Shown here piece by piece: positions 16,592 through 25,062 of a DNA stretch of 64,000 bases; positions within the stretch are counted from its first letter, which is position 1, and the number at the start of each line of letters is the position of its first letter. Location of the stretch: NCBI RefSeq assembly GCF_900141785.1, contig NZ_FQYP01000003.1:124001-188000 (forward strand), in the 5' to 3' direction. The DNA comes from Aquimarina spongiae. Lineage in GTDB: Bacteria; Bacteroidota; Bacteroidia; Flavobacteriales; Flavobacteriaceae. The translations under genes and the position numbers were made by a program. Under the pieces are notes generated by a model. It was not told where the DNA came from, searched no databases, and saw only the letters and a program-made list of their open reading frames with translations.

Positions 16592-19224
16592 TTAATCAAA
16601 AATTAGTGTGTTTTTTTCTGCTACTGGTATCTCTAGGATACACGCAGGAGATCACTATTGCTAATTCTGAAAAAAAAATACCGATAACCAAAGTTCTGGA
16701 AAGCTTTCAGACGAATCATCAATTCAACTTTTCCTTTGATGCGGATACCATTAAAGATATTACCATCGATGTGGACCAGAATCTTCTTTCTATAGAAGAA
16801 CTTCAAAGCATCATTGAAGTACAAACAAAGTACAGATTACAAAAGATCAATGACACGAGTTATATCGTGATTGAAAATGACACTTTGATTGAAGTTTGTG
16901 GTATCGTAATCGATGATGTCACGTCTTTTGAACTAGTGCAAGCGGATGTTATTAAAAATAAAACAACGGTAAAACTAACTGATAATTCTGGTGCATTTTC
17001 CATTCAGTTACGACCTGGCGATACGATAACGCTTTCTCATTTAGGATACTATTCTAAATCCATCGCTGCAAATACGTTCTCCAGTACTTGTGACACTATT
17101 CGTTTACAACCAAAAATCGAAAGTTTAAATCAAGTTGTTATTAAAGAATATCTTACACGAGGGATTCAAAAAAATAAAGACGCCTCTGTAAAAATATCCA
17201 CAAAAGAATTACGAATTTTACCAGGTTTGGTCGAACCCGATGTATTACAAAGTTTACAACTCCTACCGGGGATTAGTAGCCCTACCGAAGATCCAGCTGG
17301 CTTATATATCCGTGGGGGTACACCGGATCAAAACCTTGTACTATGGGATGGTATCAAGATGTATCATACAGGTCATTTTTTTGATCAAATTTCGACATTT
17401 AACCCCTATATTGTCGAGAGTGTCAATGTATATAGAGGGGGGACTAGTGTGCGATACGGAGATCGCCTATCTGGGGTTATTGAAATAGAATCTGCCAATG
17501 ATCTTACCGATAGATTTCAAACCGGCGGAGGACTTAATCTTACCCACGGAGATCTTTTTGTAAAAGTACCGCTGTCAGAAAAAGTAGGTATTATGCTTGC
17601 TGGCCGTAGATCTTCAACAGATATCTATCAAAATATTAGTTACAACAATCTGGTACGTAAAGTTTTTCAGAATACAAGAGCGAATATTCCTGAAAACAAT
17701 AAAAATGGTACCGATGAAATGGAAAAAGATGATTTCTCATTTTCGGATAGCAATTTCAAGTTTGTCTGGAAACCCAACGAAAATCACATCTTTAAGGCAA
17801 GCACCTTGTTTGTAGAAAACAGATTAGATATTATTCGGGATGTAGAAAGCGAGACAAGAGGTGATCTACGTTTAAAGGATGTTTTAAAACTTAGAAACTT
17901 TGGTTCTAGTATCAATTGGACTGCAAACCACAAGGGAGGAGTACAACAATATGCTAATTTCTATGTTTCTCTTTATGACAAGAGATACACGCTAAATGTT
18001 GACGATAGAAATCCAAGTACTTTTTTGGAATTTGATCGAAATATAGTCGTAAAAGATATAGGTGGAGAATATTCGATAAACATACCCTTTGAAAACAATC
18101 AACAGTTAGGTGTTGGTTATCAGTTTACTTATAATGAGAATGACAACGAAGCCATAACTGATGAACGATTTGATGGGACTGAAAATCCATTCATGGATGA
18201 AATCAAAAATCAAAACAATAGCCATACGTTATATCTAGAGTATCTTTTCAAAACCCCAAAATCATACCTAAGCATTGGCCTTAGAAATTCATTGCTTAGT
18301 AACACCAATCGGTTTTTGGCGGAACCCAGAATATTTTCCTCCTTTGAAGTTTTTAAAAATTTTAGGATTACAGCTTCCGCAGAACTTAAAAACCAACAAT
18401 TAAATCGATACCTTAGTTTTAATAGCACTGCTGCTGATATTGGTTTTTTACCGGTGGCAGATGATTTTTGGGTAAATTCTGGAAGTTATCGAACTCTAGA
18501 ATCTATCGATATTAGTTTACCTGTATTTAGGAGTTCTCAATTTACATTTGGGTCATTATATTCCATTAATGGCTGGAACTTTGATGTTGAAGCTTATTAC
18601 AAAAGATTAGGCAACATCTCGTCTTTCAACAACCTAATTCTCGATATTGCTCTTTCTGATTCTAATCAATTTGTAATTACCGGTGAAGAGAATAGAATAG
18701 GAGTTGACCTTCTAATAAAAAAGCGAATTAGGAATTACAGGTTTTGGTTGGGGTATTCCCTTAGTAATACAGAAGTTAAATTTCCAGATGTACAAGAAAC
18801 TTTCTTTCCAGGAAATTTTGACCAACGCCATGTATTCAATATTTCTCAAACGCTCAAAGTTAAAGACTTTGAGTTTTCTTTGGGGTGGAATTATGCCACA
18901 GGAAGGCCATTTACCAATATCGTTAGAGACCCAGAAAACTTTGCTTTTGGGGTACGAATTGATAAAAAAGGAATCAATCGAAATAGATTTAAAGATTACC
19001 ATCGACTTGATGCCTCAGTGCTATACCGGTTCAACCCTAATAAAGATAGCCGATGGAAAGGAATGGTTGGTTTTTCTTTAAGAAACATCTACGATCGCAA
19101 AAACACGATTAGTCAAGGTTTTCTGGGAAGAGCAGACACCCAAGACTTAACCGAATATATTGAAAGTTTCCAGCGTGAATCCTTGCGATTCACTCCTGAT
19201 TTTGTGGTTCGTTTTTCTTTTTAG
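16588..19224 (+). CDS. TonB-dependent receptor with STN signalling domain
   Basis: The 878-aa outer-membrane receptor uses a GTG start inside the fecR stop. A signal peptide (NQKLVCFFLLLVSLGYTQ) is followed by an STN domain (about 25-90), a carboxypeptidase-regulatory-like domain (about 100-175), a plug (about 185-300, with LYIRGGTPDQNLVLWDGI) and a C-terminal barrel ending in FVVRFSF. The STN domain contacts FecR, so ligand binding should trigger the sigma factor. There is no SusD partner, so it is not a SusCD polysaccharide system. The ligand is unknown; a siderophore-like or peptide ligand would be guesswork. Confidence 0.93.
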   Translation: MINQKLVCFFLLLVSLGYTQEITIANSEKKIPITKVLESFQTNHQFNFSFDADTIKDITIDVDQNLLSIEELQSIIEVQTKYRLQKINDTSYIVIENDTLIEVCGIVIDDVTSFELVQADVIKNKTTVKLTDNSGAFSIQLRPGDTITLSHLGYYSKSIAANTFSSTCDTIRLQPKIESLNQVVIKEYLTRGIQKNKDASVKISTKELRILPGLVEPDVLQSLQLLPGISSPTEDPAGLYIRGGTPDQNLVLWDGIKMYHTGHFFDQISTFNPYIVESVNVYRGGTSVRYGDRLSGVIEIESANDLTDRFQTGGGLNLTHGDLFVKVPLSEKVGIMLAGRRSSTDIYQNISYNNLVRKVFQNTRANIPENNKNGTDEMEKDDFSFSDSNFKFVWKPNENHIFKASTLFVENRLDIIRDVESETRGDLRLKDVLKLRNFGSSINWTANHKGGVQQYANFYVSLYDKRYTLNVDDRNPSTFLEFDRNIVVKDIGGEYSINIPFENNQQLGVGYQFTYNENDNEAITDERFDGTENPFMDEIKNQNNSHTLYLEYLFKTPKSYLSIGLRNSLLSNTNRFLAEPRIFSSFEVFKNFRITASAELKNQQLNRYLSFNSTAADIGFLPVADDFWVNSGSYRTLESIDISLPVFRSSQFTFGSLYSINGWNFDVEAYYKRLGNISSFNNLILDIALSDSNQFVITGEENRIGVDLLIKKRIRNYRFWLGYSLSNTEVKFPDVQETFFPGNFDQRHVFNISQTLKVKDFEFSLGWNYATGRPFTNIVRDPENFAFGVRIDKKGINRNRFKDYHRLDASVLYRFNPNKDSRWKGMVGFSLRNIYDRKNTISQGFLGRADTQDLTEYIESFQRESLRFTPDFVVRFSF

Positions 19225-19266
19225 CCCTTTATAAATCTTCTTGCATTACCAAAATTCACATTTGAC

Positions 19267-19671
19267 TTACACTGCCTTTTCCAAATCATTTAGCACTTCT
19301 TTTAACTTTGCCACGGTAACTGGTTTCACAATGTAATCGCTAACCAACTCATAGGATTTTGCTCTATGCATATCCTCTGGATCTACAGAAGAGGAAACGA
19401 TATAAATGACGATTTTTTTATCGCATGGGATTTTGATAAACTCATCCAGAAACTGCCATCCATCTAGAACCGGCATGTTAAGATCTAGCAGAATAACATC
19501 AGGCAACTTTTCATTGTTGGATATTATGGATTTTAAATTATGCAGTGCCTCTTCTCCATCTCTAAAAACCATTAGGCTTTTACAAAAATCAATAAGGTCC
19601 ATTATTTTCCTAACTCCAAAAATAAAGATAGGATCATCATCTATAATACATGCAATGTCAATTTTTTTCAT
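19267..19671 (-). CDS. Single-domain response regulator (CheY-like)
   Basis: The 134-aa receiver has an acidic pocket (DDDP near residue 11), a phospho-acceptor Asp in ILLDLNMPVLDGW (about 62), a switch Ser in YIVSSS and Lys in YIVKPVT. No output domain follows, so it acts through protein contacts. It overlaps the upstream PAS histidine kinase gene by 14 bases and is most probably its partner. Confidence 0.93.
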   Translation of the reverse strand: MKKIDIACIIDDDPIFIFGVRKIMDLIDFCKSLMVFRDGEEALHNLKSIISNNEKLPDVILLDLNMPVLDGWQFLDEFIKIPCDKKIVIYIVSSSVDPEDMHRAKSYELVSDYIVKPVTVAKLKEVLNDLEKAV

Positions 19672-21580
19672 ATCTCAAATAAACTTTAAACGTTGTACCT
19701 AGATTTACTTCACTTTTGACTGTAATTTTTCCTCCCATGGCTTCTATTTGATTCTTAGTAATAAAAAGCCCTATACCTCTGGCGTCTTTATTATGATGGA
19801 ATGTTTTATACATTCCAAACAGTTTTGAACGATGCTTTTTTAAATCAATACCCAGACCATTGTCTGCTACGCTAAGAACCACAAAACCTTTCTCAATTTT
19901 GGTGCTCAACTCTACATAACTATCTCTATTTTTTGCACTATACTTTATACTATTAGTGATCAAATTTAATAAGATGCTATCCAAATAAGCCGAAATACCC
20001 AAAATTCTAATATCTGGTGTCACATAATTTCTGATTTCGACCTCAGCCTCGGTTGCTATGGCCTTTACGCCCTCTATAGTTTTATTTGTTGCATCATAAA
20101 TATCTAGACCTATCAAATTCTCGTCTAATGAAGTATTCATTAACACAACTTCATTAAGATGAGAAATCGTTTCTGTAAGATGCCCGGAAGCGGTTTTAAA
20201 CAACTTGACAATTTCGTTGTATTTCAACTCGGGATTTTCCTGTACGAATAAATCCAATAGCATCTCAAAATTACCAGAATGAGATTTCAAATTATGCGAA
20301 ACAATATGTGCAAAGTTTTTCAATCGTTTATTTTGGTCTTCTGCTACCGCCAGTAGGGATTTTAGCTCTTCCTTTTTCTTGATTTTTGTAATATCATTGG
20401 CGTGAATAATAATCCCTCCCACTTCATCTTCATCAGTATACCAGGGACGAAACTCCCAGGATAACCACTGAATAGATCCTTCAATTTTCTCAATGCGTTC
20501 TTCACTATTTTTAATCACATTACCTTGCAAAGACTTTTTATGACTTACCTTCCATTTATTACCAATGATAGGCAGTACCTCATAATGTGACATCCCTAAT
20601 ACCTGTTGACCTTCGAGATTAAAAACACTCAGCCATTCTTCTGAAGCCGCCAAATACTCCATATTTCTGTCAAACATAGCAATAGCAGTAGGCGCTTGTT
20701 TGATAAATTGCCTATTGCGTTCATATGCCTTTTTCTTATCTGTAATTTCCTGATGAGAACCTACCATCCATTCTGGGTTTCCTTCTTCGTCCCAACTCAC
20801 GACTTTACCTTTACCCAAAACCCAAACCAAATTTCCATTTTTATGATGCATTCTAGCTTCATACTCATAGACTTCTGTTTTACCAGTAATATGGTCTTCT
20901 AAAAGTTTATTCGATTTTTCCAGATCCTTTTCATAAGCATATTTCATCCAGGTATCAATAGAAACAGGTTCTAACTCTTCTAGGTTATATCCTATGATCT
21001 CTGCCCAACGCTCATTAAAAATAGTTGCGCCTGTTTTCACGTTCCATTTCCAGGTTCCAAGATTAGTTCCTGTAATTACTTGTTCAAAAAAAGCTTTTTG
21101 CAATCGTAACTCCTCTTCTTTTTCTTTAACCTTTGAAATATCTGTATGCGCTCCCAACATTTTCAAAGGCTTCCCATCGGCATCTCTAAACATCATCCCT
21201 CTACACCGAATCCATACGGTATGCCCTAGCTTATGTCTAAACCTAACGATCTGATCATATGGAATTTTTGGATCTTTGGCGTGGGCAGCAAAATTGGCAT
21301 ATATGTTTTTTAGATCTTCTTCAAAAACAATGGGTTGCCACGAAGAGGATTTATGCGGCATCTTCTTTGGATCATATCCAAATGTAGTCCAATACTCTGG
21401 ACTCATCCATACGTTATCGGGATTATCAAGATCCCAAAACCATATACCATCAAGTATAGCTTCCTGCAAAAAATCCAATATAGAAGTATCGGATCTAATT
21501 AAATCGTATAATTCTTTTTTGAGATAGTTTTCTTCGTTACCCAACAAGGAACCCTCTAAAATCTTTTGTTCTTCTTTCAT
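19658..21580 (-). CDS. Cytoplasmic multi-PAS sensor histidine kinase
   Basis: The 640-aa product has three PAS/PAC units (about 35-155, 165-290 and 295-405). The first two carry the PAS-fold pattern around WTTFGYDP and WAEIIGYN. A coiled linker, a HisKA-like helix with the phospho-acceptor in IVSHNLKS (near 435) and a HATPase domain (about 520-638; N box LITNSIKYS, G boxes ADNGLGI and RGIGLFIT) follow. There is no membrane segment, so it senses a cytoplasmic signal, perhaps redox, oxygen or a small molecule. The cognate receiver overlaps its 3' end. Confidence 0.92.
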   Translation of the reverse strand: MKEEQKILEGSLLGNEENYLKKELYDLIRSDTSILDFLQEAILDGIWFWDLDNPDNVWMSPEYWTTFGYDPKKMPHKSSSWQPIVFEEDLKNIYANFAAHAKDPKIPYDQIVRFRHKLGHTVWIRCRGMMFRDADGKPLKMLGAHTDISKVKEKEEELRLQKAFFEQVITGTNLGTWKWNVKTGATIFNERWAEIIGYNLEELEPVSIDTWMKYAYEKDLEKSNKLLEDHITGKTEVYEYEARMHHKNGNLVWVLGKGKVVSWDEEGNPEWMVGSHQEITDKKKAYERNRQFIKQAPTAIAMFDRNMEYLAASEEWLSVFNLEGQQVLGMSHYEVLPIIGNKWKVSHKKSLQGNVIKNSEERIEKIEGSIQWLSWEFRPWYTDEDEVGGIIIHANDITKIKKKEELKSLLAVAEDQNKRLKNFAHIVSHNLKSHSGNFEMLLDLFVQENPELKYNEIVKLFKTASGHLTETISHLNEVVLMNTSLDENLIGLDIYDATNKTIEGVKAIATEAEVEIRNYVTPDIRILGISAYLDSILLNLITNSIKYSAKNRDSYVELSTKIEKGFVVLSVADNGLGIDLKKHRSKLFGMYKTFHHNKDARGIGLFITKNQIEAMGGKITVKSEVNLGTTFKVYLRYEKN

Positions 21581-21693
21581 CTTTTCGTCCTTTGTGAGAT
21601 GTGTTTACCTGGGGTACATATAAATTTATAAATAATCTCACAGAACCTACTGCTACAAAACCTCAGTATTTAGATGTTAATGCCGTAAAAATT

Positions 21694-22443
21694 CTATTGA
21701 AAAATAAGCTCTCCAGTAAAGAACTGTTCTACCTCCACTACTGAAGGCCTGTTTACTGCGATAACATCTCCAGTACTTCGTATTGAACCGCGTAAAGAAA
21801 GTTGAGGATTAATAATAACCTTATTCGTTCCTCTATGAAAAATTTGAACATCATCTGCCACTAATTCTGCCGCTTCAAATCTTCCTGTGCCAGAAAAAAT
21901 ACCTACATTAAGATTTGTGGTCCTCCCAGAAATAAAGAAAGAAGTAATGTTATTTCCGACCACTATTAAATCGTCAGAGTTTATGTTCAAATGAAAAGTT
22001 CCTGTTGTCGTTCCGGTATTCTCATTAAAATCTTCTGACAACAATCGTAGTGTTGGGTAATTCAAAACTCCGTCAGAAGAAATGTCAAACTGGGTTGCAC
22101 TTCGTATTTCGGTAATATTAGGTGCGGTAACAAAAATTTTGGTCTGATTAAAATCTCGAAAAAAAGCACAATCATTATCGTCTTGAAGTACTAGTCGATC
22201 ACCTTCTACAACAGCAGTCACTTCGTTAATCAAATTATCGCCTGTCTCTATAACAACAGCTCTATTTTCTCCCTGTCTAATAACCAACTCAACATTTGGG
22301 TTCACCAAAATCCTTGAAAAATCAGGGATTTCCACTTCTTGCCGAACAATATCTCCAGTTCGCTGAAAACAATCAGGGGCATCTTCGGTATCACAACCAA
22401 ACAGCAATAGCACTAATCCTATATAGTATCCTATCTTTTTCAT
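21694..22443 (-). CDS. GIN-domain (DUF2807) lipoprotein
   Basis: The 249-aa product has a lipoprotein signal (VLLLFGC, Cys16). The remainder is a repetitive beta-helix-like region rich in short strands (ILVNPNVELVIRQGENRAVVIETGD...), as in the putative auto-transporter adhesin head GIN domain. It overlaps the PagL-like gene upstream by four bases and is co-translated with it. Family proteins are abundant in Bacteroidota; their role is unknown. An envelope or surface location is likely. Confidence 0.85.
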   Translation of the reverse strand: MKKIGYYIGLVLLLFGCDTEDAPDCFQRTGDIVRQEVEIPDFSRILVNPNVELVIRQGENRAVVIETGDNLINEVTAVVEGDRLVLQDDNDCAFFRDFNQTKIFVTAPNITEIRSATQFDISSDGVLNYPTLRLLSEDFNENTGTTTGTFHLNINSDDLIVVGNNITSFFISGRTTNLNVGIFSGTGRFEAAELVADDVQIFHRGTNKVIINPQLSLRGSIRSTGDVIAVNRPSVVEVEQFFTGELIFQ

Positions 22444-23537
22444 AATCTATACCCTATTGTAAATTCCATTGCTTCGGCTTTGGCCGCATGGGATCGAACA
22501 GTAAATTCGCCTATCCAATTTTTGGAAAAATAATATCGTAACCCCGCACGTAAATAGGTTTGTCCTTCAAAATCAAAAGGATAATATACGTAATATCCGT
22601 ATTGTGTTAAAACAGACACCTTGTTCACCCTTAGTTCATGACCTACATACAATCCAACACGCTTGGAATCCTCATCTCCAGTGGTACCATCATTAAAACC
22701 TCCACTAGCCCTGAAATCTATAAATCGTTCTAGCGCTTTGGAGAAGAAAACTTCCGTTCCTAATTGAAAGGCGCTTTTTTTGTTGATTCTCTTATCTATA
22801 AAGGCTCCCAACGTATAAAATGGAAACTGCCCAGATCCTACTACATCGCTTTCATTAATACCACTGCGAAACAAAAAACCATATCCAAAAGGCTCACTAC
22901 CTTTTACCAATCCTTTTTCTTTTTCCTGATATTCTGGGATATCTGCATCCAATTGATAGGTGATCCCAGCATTCAAAAACAAAGTGTTTGTACTTTTATT
23001 GGGGGCCTTGGCATTACCATTAGAATAATGCACAATACCAAGTCCAGCTTGTAGCCCCAAGCCTTTCAGTAAGTTTTCCTTTTTAAAATTTAGTAAAAAA
23101 TACGTTGCACTTGTAAAATGCGAACCATGTGCTACATTCCTAAAATTATCATCTTCGTCATAGGGGTTGGTACTATACGCAAACCCTTGCCCTAAACGGA
23201 ACATGAGATGTCGTTTCAGAAAATAAAAATTATAATGTGCAAAAAGACTAAAATGTTCCCCTAGGTATGTATTATCCAAATCATTATAAATAAATGAAAC
23301 ACCATACTCTGGATTATTATATAACCTTTGCCACTCTTCGTCTCCAAATGTCTTTTTCTGAAAAGAGAAAATAACCCCAGAAGGATGTCCAGTAATCAGG
23401 TGAGATATATCTGGATTGTGTTTTAAAATGGTCCCGTAAAAATTATTAACATCTACTGTATACCAAGATTTAGACTCATTTTGAGCATACAGTTGAAAGC
23501 TAACAATGCATAATACGAAAGCCAGTCGTTTAATCAT
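22440..23537 (-). CDS. PagL-like outer-membrane acyl hydrolase
   Basis: The 365-aa product has a signal peptide (KRLAFVLCIVSFQLYAQ) and an outer-membrane barrel pattern ending in FTIGYRL. The motif GIVHYSNGN (His170, Ser172) matches the His-x-Ser catalytic signature of lipid A 3-O-deacylase (PagL) family proteins. This protein is about twice the length of PagL, as is usual for Bacteroidota members annotated as acyloxyacyl hydrolase. It could trim acyl chains from lipid A, but activity is inferred. It is co-translated with a GIN-domain lipoprotein. Confidence 0.75.
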   Translation of the reverse strand: MIKRLAFVLCIVSFQLYAQNESKSWYTVDVNNFYGTILKHNPDISHLITGHPSGVIFSFQKKTFGDEEWQRLYNNPEYGVSFIYNDLDNTYLGEHFSLFAHYNFYFLKRHLMFRLGQGFAYSTNPYDEDDNFRNVAHGSHFTSATYFLLNFKKENLLKGLGLQAGLGIVHYSNGNAKAPNKSTNTLFLNAGITYQLDADIPEYQEKEKGLVKGSEPFGYGFLFRSGINESDVVGSGQFPFYTLGAFIDKRINKKSAFQLGTEVFFSKALERFIDFRASGGFNDGTTGDEDSKRVGLYVGHELRVNKVSVLTQYGYYVYYPFDFEGQTYLRAGLRYYFSKNWIGEFTVRSHAAKAEAMEFTIGYRL

Positions 23538-23608
23538 CGGGTAAAAGTAGTAATATTGGTAAAATTACCAACACCTGAAATACACAATGTTCAAAACGTT
23601 TTGAACAA

Positions 23609-24562
23609 CTAAAAAATTGCCGAAGCGATTTTTTTTATATTATCCGATTTCCCCATCGAATAATAGTGCAACACAGGAACTCCGTATTCCATCAATTCTT
23701 TGGACTGTTGAATTGCAAATTCTATCCCAACTTCTCGAACTTCCTTATTGGTTTTACATTTTTCCACTTCTTTCACCAATTCGTCTGGGATATCTAATTT
23801 AAACACTTGCGGCAATAACTGAAGGTGTCTTTTTACGGCTACAGGTTTGATCCCAGGGATGATTGGAACATTAATCCCAGCTTCCTTTGCCTTTTCTACG
23901 AATTCAAAATATTTTTTATTGTCAAAAAACATTTGTGTAACTACATAATCCGCTCCAGCATCTACTTTATCCTTTAACCTTCTAATATCAGAATCCATAG
24001 AAGGAGCTTCCAAATGTTTTTCAGGATACCCTGCTACTCCCACACAAAAATCGGATTGATTATCAGTTTCTATTACTTCATGTAAAAACTGTCCTTTGTT
24101 CATATTGACAATTTGTTCCACCAATTCATTGGCATAACAGTGTCCCCCTTTGGTAGGTGTAAAATACTTTTCCTCCTTCATTGCATCACCTCGAAGCGCC
24201 ATCACATTATCTATCCCCAGATAATGACAATCCACCAACAGATATTCTGTTTCCTCTTTGGTAAAACCGCCACATAATACATGCGGTATAGTATCCACAT
24301 TATACTTGTGTGTAATCGAAGCACAGATACCAACTGTACCCGGTCGCATACGGGTTAGTTTTTTATCCAAAAGCCCATCTCTATCGATATAAATAAACTC
24401 TTCTCGAGAGGTCGTAACATCAATAAAAGGAGGATTAAACTCCATCAATGGATCTATATTATCATATAACTCCTGAATACTTCTTCCTTTTTGCGGTGGA
24501 ATTAATTCAAAAGAAAACAAGGTTTTGTCTTTTGCTCTTTTTATATGATCGGTAACTTTCAT
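23609..24562 (-). CDS. metF: Methylenetetrahydrofolate reductase
   Basis: The 317-aa flavoprotein reduces 5,10-methylene-THF to 5-methyl-THF, the methyl donor for MetH. The TIM-barrel shows FSFELIPPQKG at the start (with the catalytic Glu), DVTTSRE, VMALRGD near 125 and VTQMFFDN near 215. Length is normal. It is the last gene of the operon metH1 - metH2 - DinB - metF, behind a SAM-I riboswitch, so its product directly supplies the enzyme encoded upstream. Confidence 0.95.
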   Translation of the reverse strand: MKVTDHIKRAKDKTLFSFELIPPQKGRSIQELYDNIDPLMEFNPPFIDVTTSREEFIYIDRDGLLDKKLTRMRPGTVGICASITHKYNVDTIPHVLCGGFTKEETEYLLVDCHYLGIDNVMALRGDAMKEEKYFTPTKGGHCYANELVEQIVNMNKGQFLHEVIETDNQSDFCVGVAGYPEKHLEAPSMDSDIRRLKDKVDAGADYVVTQMFFDNKKYFEFVEKAKEAGINVPIIPGIKPVAVKRHLQLLPQVFKLDIPDELVKEVEKCKTNKEVREVGIEFAIQQSKELMEYGVPVLHYYSMGKSDNIKKIASAIF

Positions 24563-24579
24563 TAGTGATGTATATATTT

Positions 24580-25062
24580 TTATTGATGATTATTTTTTAC
24601 TTGACTATAGATCAAATTAATTTGACCCAAATGGTAGATATCGTGGTCAACGGTTCCATTGACCATATATAGATTGGTGTAATCTTTCCCTAAAACAAAT
24701 TCGTATAACCAGGAATCCCGTTTACCTTCTAACAACTGACATATAGTGTCTTGCAATACCACAATCTGATCGATAATTTCATCTTTCTGCTCTTGACTAG
24801 CAATCGAAATATCTGGTCGCCAATCTTTGTCTGAATTCATCTCTATGCTATAGGTTTCATTATCCTGTAATTTTTCTACCACAAACTTTTTCCAATCTAT
24901 GGTATGAATAACTAGTTCTGCAATAGAATGTACACCTCCCTTTGGTTTTTCATTCCAGAAGTCCACCGGGATCTTTTTCAGACTACTTAAAAACGAAGGA
25001 CCAAACCAAGGTTGACCATCAAAAACCTCTTCGAGACGTGAAATACAATCTTCTATATCCAT
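24580..25062 (-). CDS. DinB/YfiT-like protein in the methionine operon
   Basis: The 160-aa product is a four-helix-bundle protein of the DinB superfamily. The metal-binding histidines are visible as IHTIDW near residue 49 and as the pair in VDHDIYHLGQI near 140. Members are metal-dependent thiol transferases or of unknown function; the original DinB name does not imply DNA repair. Its start codon overlaps the metH2 stop by one base, and metF follows after 17 bases, so it is firmly part of the operon. A role in thiol or folate chemistry is possible but unproven. Confidence 0.85.
   Translation of the reverse strand: MDIEDCISRLEEVFDGQPWFGPSFLSSLKKIPVDFWNEKPKGGVHSIAELVIHTIDWKKFVVEKLQDNETYSIEMNSDKDWRPDISIASQEQKDEIIDQIVVLQDTICQLLEGKRDSWLYEFVLGKDYTNLYMVNGTVDHDIYHLGQINLIYSQVKNNHQ

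Noticed and set aside
16588..19224. SusC-type polysaccharide utilisation receptor
   Set aside because: No SusD gene follows, and the STN domain with FecI/FecR upstream defines a surface-signalling receptor instead.
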